64,000 nucleotides of DNA from Hyphomicrobiaceae bacterium (lineage in GTDB: Bacteria; Pseudomonadota; Alphaproteobacteria; Rhizobiales; Hyphomicrobiaceae). The notes under the pieces were generated by a model, which had not been told where the DNA came from, did no database searches, and saw nothing but the letters and a program-made list of their open reading frames with translations. The position numbers were made by a program, and so were the translations under genes. Of this stretch, positions 31,240 to 40,886 are shown piece after piece (within the stretch, counting starts at the first letter, position 1; each line of letters begins with the position of its first letter). The stretch spans positions 310,001 through 374,000 of the forward strand of contig JAGRKV010000051.1 of assembly GCA_020442165.1 (NCBI GenBank), given 5' to 3'.

Positions 31240-31589
31240 GCCGCATTGTGTAGAGCGTTTCGGATCATCGCGAAAGCACACCGCTGATCGGTCTGCCGGG
31301 TATCAGGGCCGGGGCCGGATTGGGTGGAGTTTCGTCCATTCAGGCGTTCAGGCGACACGACAGGCCATAACGGCAAAAAAAACTGAAGCCGCATCCGTCG
31401 TTTCGGTCCTGTGTCCAGATTAAGGAATTATTCAACCGCCATGACCCCCTCGCAATGCTGCAATGCAACATTTGATCTACCTCATAGAACCTCAAGAGCT
31501 TAGGTTCGCAGCACTTGCCACGCTGCAATGCGGAAAACCGTGACGGCGTGGCGTTATCAGAGGGCCCCGCGCAACGGGGTTGAGATGAT
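31240..31589. other. 350-base divergent intergenic region
   Basis: The gap separates the minus-strand aminopeptidase gene from a plus-strand small gene, so it should hold two promoters. It contains AT-richer stretches than its surroundings (around 31370-31500). A short inverted repeat, TTTCG/CGAAA, lies near 31258-31275. No gene is supported. Confidence 0.35.
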
Positions 31590-31835
31590 ATGAGCACACT
31601 TTCTCATTTGCTTGACCGATCACACTCGGCCGAGCCAGTAGAATCGCGTTTTGCCAGTGCGGTGAAAAGACTTGGCGCGGGTTTCATGGATGCGCAACAG
31701 GCGCGCGCCGATCGCGTCGTCAAGCCGTATCTTGCGCGTCTGGCGGATGCCAATCTGGCTGAGCTGGGTTTCACCAACGCTGAAATCCAGGAGATCAAGA
31801 AGGAGCGTCATCTTCCTGTCGTAAGGTGGGTTTAG
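31590..31835 (+). CDS. DUF1127-like small protein
   Basis: An 81-residue soluble protein. The C-terminal half, YLARLADANLAELGFTNAEI followed by QEIKK, resembles the short Arg/Lys-rich DUF1127 motif (LxDxxLxDIGL-x-xxEI) found in many small alphaproteobacterial proteins. Some of those have been linked to RNA turnover and phosphate or stress responses. The codon pattern and a well-placed ATG support a real gene. Role not known. Confidence 0.65.
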   Translation: MSTLSHLLDRSHSAEPVESRFASAVKRLGAGFMDAQQARADRVVKPYLARLADANLAELGFTNAEIQEIKKERHLPVVRWV

Positions 31836-31889
31836 GACGTAGTCCCAGGCTGCTTGTCGCAGTCAATTTTCGAAGCGCCCCGGCTGGCC

Positions 31890-32858
31890 TCAGTGCCCGT
31901 CGGGGCGCGTTGGTTTTGGACAGGCTATCAACGATGCCGGGCGCGGTTGTACGGGTAAGGGTTTGTGCTGCAACCCGGACCTACGCCTGAGCGTCAGAGT
32001 CGACCACTCGTGGATGCGCGCGTGAAGTTCCAGATCAAAGCCAGCGGCGCGATAGGCGGCCATCACTGCGGGCGCCTGATGCACGAGGAGGCCGGACAGG
32101 ATGAGTTGTCCGCCTGGCTTCACAGCGCGCGAGATGTCGAGCGCCAGGGCGATCAGGGGGCCTGCGAGAATATTGGCAACCACCAGATCAAGACGCGCGG
32201 TGCGCAGGGCGGGATGCGCCAGACCTGATGCAACGTGAAACGCAATGGCACCCGCGCAGCGATTCACGCGCGCGTTCTCTTTGGCGACAGCGACGGAAGG
32301 TGCGTCGAGATCGGTGGCGGTGATGCGCGCGTGCGGAAGTGCACGATGCACGGCGATGGCCAGCACGCCGGAGCCGCAACCCAGATCAAGTACATTGCGA
32401 AATGTGCGGCGGCGGGTGAGTTGGTCGATGGCCAGCAGGCAACCATAGGTCGTTGCGTGATGGGCGGTGCCGAATGCCTCACCCGCCTCGATCAGGATGG
32501 CTCCAGGGCCCTGGGGAACGCGGTGACGGTCGTGGCTGCCGTGGACCGTGTAGCGGCCAGCGGCAACGGGCGGAAGCGCTGCTTGCGAGAGCGCTACCCA
32601 ATTGAGATCGGGCACGTCCTCAAGCGCAATGCGGCCCACGGCCTCGGGCGGCATGGCAAGCAGTGCGGCAAGCTCGGCCCGCAAGTCGTCGGGCGCCGGC
32701 GGAGCGTCGAAATAAGCATCGATGCGCCAGCCATCGCCTGGTTCCTCAAACAGCGTCAATGCGGCAGGGGGCGGGTCGATCAGATTTTGGAGCGCGCCTG
32801 CCAGCGTGTGGGCGGCGTCGCGATCGTCAACGCTCAAGGTAATGCGGCGTGCGCTCAT
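31890..32858 (-). CDS. prmA: Ribosomal protein L11 methyltransferase PrmA
   Basis: SAM-dependent methyltransferase of 322 residues that methylates ribosomal protein L11. An N-terminal substrate-recognition domain (LNWVALSQAALPPVAAGRYT) is followed by the Rossmann fold with LDLGCGSGVLAIA, DLDAPSVAVAKENARVN and the VANILAGPLIALA motif that separates PrmA from other methyltransferases. FGTAHHATTYGCL is the conserved linker loop. The ATG at 32858 is preferred; 32918 is the upstream alternative. Confidence 0.92.
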   Translation of the reverse strand: MSARRITLSVDDRDAAHTLAGALQNLIDPPPAALTLFEEPGDGWRIDAYFDAPPAPDDLRAELAALLAMPPEAVGRIALEDVPDLNWVALSQAALPPVAAGRYTVHGSHDRHRVPQGPGAILIEAGEAFGTAHHATTYGCLLAIDQLTRRRTFRNVLDLGCGSGVLAIAVHRALPHARITATDLDAPSVAVAKENARVNRCAGAIAFHVASGLAHPALRTARLDLVVANILAGPLIALALDISRAVKPGGQLILSGLLVHQAPAVMAAYRAAGFDLELHARIHEWSTLTLRRRSGLQHKPLPVQPRPASLIACPKPTRPDGH

Positions 32859-33025
32859 CGGGGCAATGTCGCTCGTTTGTCGGGTTGGAAACGCCGGGCC
32901 GTCGGCTTGGAAAGGCATGAGTGCCAGAGTCGCGGCAGCTTTTCGGCACGCACCGCATATCGCGGCCCGATCAGCCGTGCAAGGCTTGGCGCGATTGAGC
33001 GCGTCTTACCGGACTGCGTGGCGGG

Positions 33026-34597
33026 TCAGGCGCCGCGCTGCTGCTGCGCGCTTTCCATGTCGACGACAACCTGTTCGGTTTGATGGCGGACTTCCTCGGC
33101 TTCCTTGATCGCCGCCTCGACTGCTGCCGGATCCCCCTCGAACTCGAAGCCTTCGCCGGTCTTGGGGTCGGGGAGATGATCGAGGAAGACGTCCCACATT
33201 GCATCCAGATGCAGCGCGGCTTCCCGCGGCGGCATGGTGTGCAGCCAGCCGTCCTCGCTCTCGGTGACGATACCGTCGGCCAGCAGGCGTTCGAGTGCAT
33301 CTTCCAGGTCGAAGTCGACGTTGACGCCGAATTCGGAGGCCAGATACTGCTCAATGGCTAGGTCGATTGCCGGCAAGTCGGAGCGTCGGGCGCGCTCCTT
33401 CACCAGCACGGTATAGAGCAGCATCTCTTCCTTGACGTCTTCCTCCGCCGCTCGATCCGCAAGCAAGACCATGACGCTGCGGTTGTCGGCCATGGAATGG
33501 AAGTAGAGGTTCTTGGCCATGATGACCATATAGCGCTGCTTCTGGTTCATGAAGCTCATGACCTGGCGCACGGCCACCGCGCCGAGGCTGGCGAGAGCGC
33601 CAGCGGCCGCAATCGGATTGGAGAAGATCAGGGCAAGTTTTCCGGCGGCGCCGGCAACGCCCATCGTCATGCCGCCCACCGAGGTGGCGCCGAGCTTGAG
33701 CTTGTCGAACATGCGGAATTTCACGACGGTGTTGGGGAACACCATCTCAAGGTCGGTACGCGGGATATTCTTGAAAAGCTTCAGATAGACGTTGTCCTCG
33801 CGCACCTCAGCGGGGAGCATCGCGCGCAGTTTGGTGACGATCTTGCGCGCTTCCTTGTGGGAGATGCGCTGCTGGGCCATGACCTCGCGCACGCGGGTTT
33901 CGAATGGCTTGAGCTTGAACAGCAAGAACAGGCGCTGATAGATCGGAACATCGAACTCCTCCTTGCGGAGGAACTTGCGCAGCGAGCGGCGTTCCTGCTG
34001 CATCGTGGAGGCGCCCCGGTAGTAGATCAGCACTTCCTCGAAGGCAGTGAAATCGACATGGAGGTCGAGCCCATAATGGCTTTCCGCCGTCATGATGAGT
34101 TCAACGTCGTCAGGGGAGATGCGCCGGTAGTTGGCCTGCGCGAGCAGGTGTTTCATGTCCTCGATGACGCGCCGCTGCATGTTGGCTCGTTCATCGTCCG
34201 TGAACTTGCGCGTCAGCAGCAGGTCGGTGTCGGGGCTGAATGGCTCGTATGACTGTTCGAGCGTAAGCGTGCGGCAGGCGTAGCGCTGATGGCGCCAGTA
34301 ATCGAGATACTGGAAGAAGCGGCGGGCGTCGGCCGAGTACCGGCCATGCCAGGCCTGCGGCGCGGTCAAGCGATCCATAAGAGCGAAGCGAGTGACGGGA
34401 ATGAACGTCTCGCGGTCGGGGAGCGGCTCTTCGCGCGGTGCCGCGCTTTCGCCGGCGGCTGGCTTCTTACGCTCTTGGTCCGAGGACGGTTTCAGCGAAA
34501 TGCTCGCTGTGGACGGAGCACGCGCGGCAGGCGCGTGGCTAGCCATCCTGACCGCGTCACGGCCTGGCGATGCGCTGGCATCATGTGCCGACGACAT
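33026..34597 (-). CDS. DUF3754 (TMEM143-like) protein
   Basis: A 523-residue protein with a disordered Ala/Pro/Ser-rich N-terminus of about 60 residues. The conserved body includes RRFFQYLDYWRHQRYACRTL, YYRGASTMQQERRSLRKFL, VYLKLFKNIPRTDLEMVFPN and a Gly/Ala hydrophobic stretch around residues 315-350, then NQKQRYMVIMAKNLYFHSMA. This matches the DUF3754 family (TMEM143 in animals), whose function is unknown. The hydrophobic region could span the membrane. It is 167 bases upstream of prmA on the same strand. Confidence 0.8.
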   Translation of the reverse strand: MSSAHDASASPGRDAVRMASHAPAARAPSTASISLKPSSDQERKKPAAGESAAPREEPLPDRETFIPVTRFALMDRLTAPQAWHGRYSADARRFFQYLDYWRHQRYACRTLTLEQSYEPFSPDTDLLLTRKFTDDERANMQRRVIEDMKHLLAQANYRRISPDDVELIMTAESHYGLDLHVDFTAFEEVLIYYRGASTMQQERRSLRKFLRKEEFDVPIYQRLFLLFKLKPFETRVREVMAQQRISHKEARKIVTKLRAMLPAEVREDNVYLKLFKNIPRTDLEMVFPNTVVKFRMFDKLKLGATSVGGMTMGVAGAAGKLALIFSNPIAAAGALASLGAVAVRQVMSFMNQKQRYMVIMAKNLYFHSMADNRSVMVLLADRAAEEDVKEEMLLYTVLVKERARRSDLPAIDLAIEQYLASEFGVNVDFDLEDALERLLADGIVTESEDGWLHTMPPREAALHLDAMWDVFLDHLPDPKTGEGFEFEGDPAAVEAAIKEAEEVRHQTEQVVVDMESAQQQRGA

Positions 34598-34932
34598 ATT
34601 TCGTTCCCCTCCCAGATACGCAGACGTGCGGGTTTTGGAACCGCGGCGAGGCGGACTTTAGCGCAGATATTCTGGCAGTCATGTCCCGGCAGCGGAAGGC
34701 TCTTGATTTCAGAGCCTAATTCGACGGGGGTGCAGCTTTTGGGCAATACTGTGACTTCTTGCTGCTCGACCCATTTGCGTTGGCGCCCCTATGTTTTCCG
34801 GTGGCCATAAATGCTGATGACCGCTGCAAAAATTGGTATGCGGAGTGTGTGCCACTCCTTGCCGTGGCCAAGCATGTGCCGGCATTGGCGTGAAAGGCTG
34901 GGGCTGGTGGTCCGAAGCTGCGTGAGGTTTGG
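34598..34932. other. 335-base divergent intergenic region
   Basis: It lies between the minus-strand DUF3754 gene and the plus-strand repeat protein, so promoters for both are expected here. I see no supported gene, strong hairpin or repeat. Confidence 0.35.
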
Positions 34933-37347
34933 ATGACACATCAGGTGGCGCTGCTCTCGCCCGACATGACGGATGGGGAGCGGCTGCTCATCTTGTCGGG
35001 TGTTCGCGGCGAGGTCGCCGATCTTGGCGGGCAGTCGATCAGGGGCGAAGTGCTGCGCGATTTGATCCTGGGCGCCCGCCCTGGCTGGCGGCTGCCACCA
35101 TCCGGCCTGATGTTGAAGCGGGCGGTGGTTCGCGGCGGGCTCGATCTGGAAGGTCAGGCGGTGCAGCTGCCGATTTTCCTGACCGGGGTATCGATCGAAT
35201 GCAGCGACGGCCATGCCGCGATCAGTGCGGCTGGCGCGCGCCTGCGACGCCTCACTCTGCATCAGACACATCTTGGCGGTGCGATTCTGGCGGACGGTGC
35301 GCAATTTGACGGTGGTCTTTATCTGAACGGGGGGAATGTCTCAGGTCCGTTGCAGCTGCGCTCCGCGAGGATTACAGGGCCGCTGATGGCCGAGAGTGCG
35401 GAGATTGGCGGCGACGATGCGTCGATCGAGGCTGCGGGATTGCGCGTGTCAGGCGCGGTCGTGATGAAGCGCATTGTGCTCAAGGGAGCGGCCTTCTTCC
35501 AGCGCGTTCACGTCCGCGGGGACTTCGTGGCCGAAGAAGCGGTGGCGCTGTCTAACGGTGCGGCGACGCTCAATCTGGACGGAGCGCGCATAGGCGGGGA
35601 TGTGGTGCTGACACGCGCCAGCCTCAAAGGTTCAGTCACAGCAGACGGCATGCGTGTCGCGGGGGCAATCCGCGCCGACCTGCTCGAAATTGCCGGGGGC
35701 GGGCTGTCGCTTGCCGGATCCAGAATTGATCGTGGCGTTAGTGTTGATAATGCGCGGATTGAAGGCACGTTTGACTTCGAGGGAATCCGTGTCGGCCGGG
35801 GGATCAAGGGGGCCGGGCTTGTTGTGCATGGCGGTACGGTTTCTGTCGCGGGAAGTGGTGCTGAAGTTGCTGGCAACATTGCGTTCGCTGGAGCAAAGCT
35901 GGTCGGCGCTGTCACATTGATCGGCGCCAACGTGGCCGGCGAACTGGGGCTGCAACGCGCCCGGCTCTATGGCACAACGGTGGCACTCGATGGCAGCGGC
36001 ATGAAGGTGCAGCGGGTGTTGAACCTGGACCGCGCGGTCATTTTCGGCCTGGTGCAGCTGGAGCAGGCAACTCTCGGCGCTTCCTTGTTTGCACGCGGGG
36101 CATCGCTGAAGGTCGATCGCGGACTTGCGATCTCGGCTGTCGGCTTGAGTGTCGCACGCGACATCATGCTGACGGATGGGTTCAGAACGGTTGGCGGGGT
36201 CGGCTTCCGGCAGGCCGAAGTCGGTGGAACGCTGGCGTTTTCCGATAGCCATATCGTGGCGACGTCACTGGCCGGCTATGCGCCTGATGCTCGCGGGAAA
36301 GCGGGTGGAGATGGCGCCCGTGATGCAGGCACAGGCGGCAGCGATCATGCGATCGATCTTGGTGGTGCGCGGTTGGACCGCCTCATCATGCCAGCGCACC
36401 ATGAGAACCGGGCACGCGGCATCGTCGACCTGTCGCAAGCCCACACGCGTGCGTATGAAGATTTTGCCGTGGCGTGGCCGCCGCCTGCCGGTTCGCGGAC
36501 GTCTCGCCCGGAGGGCCGCGATATCGATTGCATCGTGCTGAAGGGGTTCAAGTACGAAATCCTGGTCAATCCGCTGGGTGTGGTGGGCGGCGATGCGCCG
36601 GGCGGACAGAAAGCGGTTCCGTTCATGGTCGCCCGCGCCGCCGAACAGCGCATCGGATGGCTGGAAGCGCAACCGGCGGACGATCTGGGTCGGGCGTTCG
36701 CTCCTGAGGCATGGCTTGCTCTGGAGGAACGCCTCGCCGCCCAGGGGCATCCGCGCGTTGCACGGGCGGTTGGAATTGCCAGGTGCCGGTGGCAGAGCCA
36801 GGCCATGTCTTCCTCGCGGCTGGAGCGGTGGCGCGGGCGGCTGTTCGATCTCGTGGCGCTCTACGGTTATGGCCCGTGGCGGACGATCGGGTGGCTCGTC
36901 GCACTCATCGGAGTGTGTGCCGCGTTGTTTGGCTGGGCGGCGCAGCACTGCAGCCGGGATGACTGTCTGGACGGCAGCGTTTTCGTTGCCAGCCATAGTG
37001 GCGATCTTGCTGCCGGTGCCGCCGGCGATGGCTATCGCGCCTTCAATCCCATGCTCTATTCGCTGGACACGGCGCTGCCGTTGTTTAGCAGCGGGGTAGA
37101 AGCGCGATGGCGGGTCAACACGCGCTGGGCGCCGATTGAATTTGGCATGGCACCAGAGGGCGTCGCGGATGCGGTGGACCGGAGAATGGCAGGTGCGGGG
37201 GCGGGACGAGGCGCGGAAGCACCACGTTCCAGCATAACTGCGGGTGGTCTCCTGGAGATGGTTCGAATTGTCGAAATGTTGCTAGGCGGTGTGTTATCAC
37301 TGCTTGCAGCGGCTGGGTTTGCGGGGGTGTTGCGCTCCGGTCATTAG
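34933..37347 (+). CDS. Large repeat protein with C-terminal membrane segments
   Basis: An 804-residue protein. About residues 40-480 form a long series of short imperfect repeats of the type (small)-x-(L/I)-x-G-x-(L/V/I), for example GARIGGDVVLTRASLKGSVT and GSRIDRGVSVDNARIEGTF, which read as a right-handed beta-solenoid related in style to bactofilin or pentapeptide folds. A mixed domain follows, then a membrane segment (IGWLVALIGVCAALFGWAA), the stretch FNPMLYSLDTALPLFSSGVE and a last membrane segment near the C-terminus. Similar proteins are sometimes annotated as membrane-associated oxidoreductases, but I see no redox cofactor motif. Function unknown; a cytoplasmic scaffold anchored to the membrane is an inference. 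Confidence 0.8.
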   Translation: MTHQVALLSPDMTDGERLLILSGVRGEVADLGGQSIRGEVLRDLILGARPGWRLPPSGLMLKRAVVRGGLDLEGQAVQLPIFLTGVSIECSDGHAAISAAGARLRRLTLHQTHLGGAILADGAQFDGGLYLNGGNVSGPLQLRSARITGPLMAESAEIGGDDASIEAAGLRVSGAVVMKRIVLKGAAFFQRVHVRGDFVAEEAVALSNGAATLNLDGARIGGDVVLTRASLKGSVTADGMRVAGAIRADLLEIAGGGLSLAGSRIDRGVSVDNARIEGTFDFEGIRVGRGIKGAGLVVHGGTVSVAGSGAEVAGNIAFAGAKLVGAVTLIGANVAGELGLQRARLYGTTVALDGSGMKVQRVLNLDRAVIFGLVQLEQATLGASLFARGASLKVDRGLAISAVGLSVARDIMLTDGFRTVGGVGFRQAEVGGTLAFSDSHIVATSLAGYAPDARGKAGGDGARDAGTGGSDHAIDLGGARLDRLIMPAHHENRARGIVDLSQAHTRAYEDFAVAWPPPAGSRTSRPEGRDIDCIVLKGFKYEILVNPLGVVGGDAPGGQKAVPFMVARAAEQRIGWLEAQPADDLGRAFAPEAWLALEERLAAQGHPRVARAVGIARCRWQSQAMSSSRLERWRGRLFDLVALYGYGPWRTIGWLVALIGVCAALFGWAAQHCSRDDCLDGSVFVASHSGDLAAGAAGDGYRAFNPMLYSLDTALPLFSSGVEARWRVNTRWAPIEFGMAPEGVADAVDRRMAGAGAGRGAEAPRSSITAGGLLEMVRIVEMLLGGVLSLLAAAGFAGVLRSGH

Positions 37348-37479
37348 TCTCGTTTCCGGACTAAGTGGTGCTTGAGTTCTAATAGTGGCGGCAAGGCGAT
37401 TCGGAATTGGGGATGGCCGTCCGAACGCCACAAATCGCCACAGTAGCGACAAGGTTCGAGCACCAATATTCGAGGTGTT

Positions 37480-39168
37480 TTGCAGGTTTCCGGCACAAAG
37501 GGGGCGAGGGTGCGCGGGCGGCGGGCGTCGTACGGAATACCTATATTTCTGAGCGGCCTGATTTTGGCCGGTGTTGGCAACACGGCTGTTGCCGGCGAAG
37601 ATTTGGTGCTGCCCTTCAGCTGCAATGTCAATGGCGGCCGCATACATCTCATGCCCGCCAAGCCGCAACGCCTGGCCATCGTCGGAAGCAGGGACGAGAA
37701 GCCAGTGCTGGCTTGCGCGAACGGCTCGGACAGCAATTGCCGCACGTTGGTCGCGCAACGCTTCGACGTTGCCTGTGGCGGCCGCCGCGTCGCGTGGGTC
37801 GACTTGGCCGCGGCCATTGGTGGCCGGCGCCTGTCGCGCGTTTGGCACGAGGGCGGGAAGCTGCACATTGCCATTATCGACATGCCGCCGTCCGATCAGG
37901 CTGAGCCGTGTCTGCAGGGCGGGCGACCCGGTGTCGTCGATCCTGTGGCGTTGCGGCCTTGCGAGGCGCGGCGTGGGGCAGAAACTCATTTCGTGATGCC
38001 TACAGGGTATGCACCGGTCGCGCATTTCGGCGGCCGCATCTCAGCCAGTTCGAGGGTTGGGCCGGTATTGGATGCGGGCCGCTCGATGCTTGTAGAGAAG
38101 CGCCGCATTGTTGTTGCCGCTGCGGCTGCGCCGGCTCAATCACCATTGTCGCTGCTGAACGATCGCAGAACGCTTGAGCGTACGATCATTACAGAGCCGC
38201 TGCCGGATGTTCGCGACGCTGCACGCGGCGGTGGCGAAGGCAGCGGCGATGTTGCCAGTGGTGTGGACTCGCCGAGCGGCCTGGAAAAACAGCAAGCAAT
38301 GCCGCCGGATCAAGGCTTAACGATCACAGCGGGCGATGGCGCGACAAGCATGAAGCAGGCTTGGACGGCGTCGGTTGCGCCGCGCGGCGCCGTTCTGACA
38401 ACGGGATCAAATCCCACTCAGCCGCCGCCCGCACATGGGTATGCAATGCTCTGGCTTGCGCTTACGCTACTGATCGCGACGACCGGGGCGATCGTTTGGC
38501 GGAGGAAAGACGCCGTCCTCGCCGCGGCTCGGAGACTGTCTGGGACAGAACAGCTCGCGGATCTGACAGCGGCCGTGACGCGACTGTTCGATCGCGTCGG
38601 CTTTGCGCCTCGCGGTGAAAGGGCAACAGGGACCGCTGATGCCTATCCGATCAATGGCCTGGAAATCATATTTGCCACCACCACTTCGGCAGTCGCGGAC
38701 GTGGCGGACGGTTCGCCGCTGCGCCGAGTGCTCGACGAGGAGGTGGCGCGGGTCCGCCAGCGCCTGAACGTGGCTCGGATCTCGGGGAGTTCTGGAGGCG
38801 GCGGTGTTGGCCCTGGTGCAGATGGCAGCGAGGTGCTGGTTCCAGCACCGGCCTACCGCGTGTTGATGCGCGAGCTTGGCCGTATCCAGCGGATTGCCGA
38901 AGGCGCCCGCGACAGCATCGGCCAGGGTGGCGGGGTGGCGGGCTCGGCAGGAGTACAGATGCCTGCAAACCGTGCCGAGGCTTTTGCGCTGCTTGGGATC
39001 AATCCGAACGTGGATCAGGCGACCGTCAAAAAGGTCGTCGATGCGTTGCGGATGAGCTGGCATCCTGACCTTGCCCACGACGAACAGGATCGGTTGCGGC
39101 GGGAAGACCGGATCAGGCAGATCAATGTTGCGGTGGAACTGATAGGTGGCAAGACGCGCCAGGCCTGA
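37480..39168 (+). CDS. Membrane-anchored protein with C-terminal J-like domain
   Basis: A 562-residue protein. An N-terminal hydrophobic stretch (GIPIFLSGLILAGVGNTAVA) looks like a signal peptide, followed by a Cys-containing exported region (FSCNVNGG, CANGSDSNC). A second hydrophobic segment (AMLWLALTLLIATTGAIVWR) should return the chain to the cytoplasm. The last 65 residues, EAFALLGINPNV through WHPDLAHDEQDR, form a J-like domain with the HPD tripeptide that stimulates Hsp70 (DnaK). The start is a TTG at 37480, so it could be slightly different. This topology places the J domain at the cytoplasmic face. Client unknown. Confidence 0.75.
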   Translation: MQVSGTKGARVRGRRASYGIPIFLSGLILAGVGNTAVAGEDLVLPFSCNVNGGRIHLMPAKPQRLAIVGSRDEKPVLACANGSDSNCRTLVAQRFDVACGGRRVAWVDLAAAIGGRRLSRVWHEGGKLHIAIIDMPPSDQAEPCLQGGRPGVVDPVALRPCEARRGAETHFVMPTGYAPVAHFGGRISASSRVGPVLDAGRSMLVEKRRIVVAAAAAPAQSPLSLLNDRRTLERTIITEPLPDVRDAARGGGEGSGDVASGVDSPSGLEKQQAMPPDQGLTITAGDGATSMKQAWTASVAPRGAVLTTGSNPTQPPPAHGYAMLWLALTLLIATTGAIVWRRKDAVLAAARRLSGTEQLADLTAAVTRLFDRVGFAPRGERATGTADAYPINGLEIIFATTTSAVADVADGSPLRRVLDEEVARVRQRLNVARISGSSGGGGVGPGADGSEVLVPAPAYRVLMRELGRIQRIAEGARDSIGQGGGVAGSAGVQMPANRAEAFALLGINPNVDQATVKKVVDALRMSWHPDLAHDEQDRLRREDRIRQINVAVELIGGKTRQA

Positions 39169-39626
39169 GGGTCGTGTGCGCGAAGTGCCCGGTCAGGGAC
39201 AGCCAGAGGCGCGCGCGAACGGCGCAGTTGATGCTAGGTCAATTCAAGTCAATGCATCGGGAACTTCGGGCATGTAACATTGCGCGATGAGCCTGCCACT
39301 TGGCGCTTTGCCGTCAAGAGGGGTGCTTCTCATCCGTTGCCGTTGTGCGGTGGGGCTGGGTGCGGTCGAACGGTCTCTTTCGTTGAAGAGTATCTTGATT
39401 GATCGCCCCAGCACGGGGCACCTGGGAACACGCTTTCGGGTTGGTTCGGTAAGCACGACACAATACCTCGTGGCGCCGGACTCAAATTTGGTATATTGCA
39501 TGCCAATTGACTCTGGATCGCTCGCCACCCACGACATTCGATGCGGGCGAGGGGCCTTGTCCAAGAAAAAAGACTAGCTGAAGTAGCGGGGCCGGGCACA
39601 ACGCCCGTCACATGGAGGAATGCCAA
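39169..39626. other. 458-base gap before the universal stress protein gene
   Basis: No gene is convincing. The stretch is less GC-rich than the coding neighbours near 39480-39580. It ends with a strong GGAGGA ribosome site for the next gene, so it probably contains that gene's promoter. No repeat or RNA recognised. Confidence 0.35.
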
Positions 39627-40466
39627 ATGGCCATCAAGGATCTGCTCGTCGCGTATGACGGCAACGAGGCGTCACAGCATGCGCTCGAGTTCGCTCTCCA
39701 GATGGGAAACAAATACAAGGCAACCGTGACGGGCATGGCAGTGTCGCGACCGGAGCCATTCGAAAGCCATTTGCGCAAATGGATTCCTGACAACGTCAAG
39801 GAGAGCATGCACACGGCGCGGCTCGAAGCAACGAAATCCATCGAGGCCAAGTTCCGCGAGCAGGTCAAGGGAACCGGCCACACTGGTGAGGTGCAGTGGC
39901 TAGTCGAGGAAGGTCAGCCCGATCTCACACTGGCGCGCTCGGCTCGCTTTTTCGACATTCTCATCATCGGCCAATTCCTGACGGCGTTCAAAACCGAGCA
40001 TCGCTCCGTCGATCCGCAAGAACTACTGCAGCGCGCGGGAAAGCCGATACTCATCGTGCCGAAGCACTACAAGCCGCGGCCGTTCCGCGAAGAGGCGGCG
40101 GTGGCTTGGGACGGCAGCCGCCACGCTGCTCGTGCCCTTACCGACGCCATGCAGATTCTGGAGACCAAGAAGAAGCTCTATATTCTTGAAGCACACGCTG
40201 AAAAGCAGTCACGCGACATTGGCGATCTGCCGGGACTGGATCTGCAGGTTCATCTCAAGCGCCATGGCGTGGAATCGGAGATCGTCAAATTCGACTCCAC
40301 AACCCACGGAGTTGGGCCCGCCCTGCTGCAGCACTGCGAAGAAATCGATCCGGATGTTCTGGTCATGGGCGCCTATGGCCGCGCGAAATTCGGCGCGCAG
40401 TTCTTTGGCGGTGTCACGAGGTACGTGCTGCAAAACCATAAGGTTCCGGTTCTGCTATCACACTGA
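39627..40466 (+). CDS. Tandem universal stress protein (UspA family)
   Basis: A 279-residue protein with two Usp domains. The first begins MAIKDLLVAYDGNEASQHAL. The second has VAWDGSRHAARALTDAM and ends with VMGAYGRAKFGAQFFGGVTR, the ATP-binding-type G-x2-G-x9-G(S/T)-like loop. The ATG at 39627 is preceded by GGAGGA at the right spacing. Such two-domain proteins are cytoplasmic and induced by starvation, oxygen limitation or other stress. It stands alone between two long gaps. Confidence 0.9.
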   Translation: MAIKDLLVAYDGNEASQHALEFALQMGNKYKATVTGMAVSRPEPFESHLRKWIPDNVKESMHTARLEATKSIEAKFREQVKGTGHTGEVQWLVEEGQPDLTLARSARFFDILIIGQFLTAFKTEHRSVDPQELLQRAGKPILIVPKHYKPRPFREEAAVAWDGSRHAARALTDAMQILETKKKLYILEAHAEKQSRDIGDLPGLDLQVHLKRHGVESEIVKFDSTTHGVGPALLQHCEEIDPDVLVMGAYGRAKFGAQFFGGVTRYVLQNHKVPVLLSH

Positions 40467-40694
40467 TGCGGGGAGGACTTCCCGAGTATCTCCAGCCAGC
40501 CACTCAACTGATGTGACACCGGCGTTTCGATTCAGGTGTCACGGGGGGCAGCCGCAGCGCATTCGCCATGTGTGCAACATGCAATGGCGTGGCGAATGCT
40601 TCGCAACGCTGATTGTGCAGGTGCGCGCCTGGCCGGAGTGGGCTCGGTGGTATGGCGAAGGCTGCCGCTCGCAGGCGTTGCGGCAGCTATTGCG

Positions 40695-40886
40695 TCAATG
40701 GAGGCAGCGATTGGTTTCGCGAACGCCCGCAGCGGTGACATACCACCGGCCATCGGGCGAATACGTCGCCAGTCCACGGCGCGAGAGAGACTTCGCATAA
40801 TTCAGATGCATCGGCGGAATGCAGGAGCGCGGCGTGTCTATCAGCAACTCCAGCATCGCCAACTCGTTGTCAGTCAGGCGGTACAT
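40695..40886 (-). CDS. Small winged-helix-like hypothetical protein
   Basis: A 63-residue frame begins MYRLTDNELAMLELLIDTPR and continues NYAKSLSRRGLATYSPDGRW then YVTAAG. The helix-turn-helix-plus-wing look (LTDNE...L...GL...DGRWYVT...G) resembles small MarR/ArsR-like wings, and the ORF has few alternatives in a long gap. The ribosome site is weak (AAGTGGGG). Possibly a real small DNA-binding protein. Confidence 0.45.
   Translation of the reverse strand: MYRLTDNELAMLELLIDTPRSCIPPMHLNYAKSLSRRGLATYSPDGRWYVTAAGVRETNRCLH

Noticed and set aside
33497..34252. Plus-strand 251-codon ORF
   Set aside because: Antisense shadow of the DUF3754 gene with no recognisable domain.
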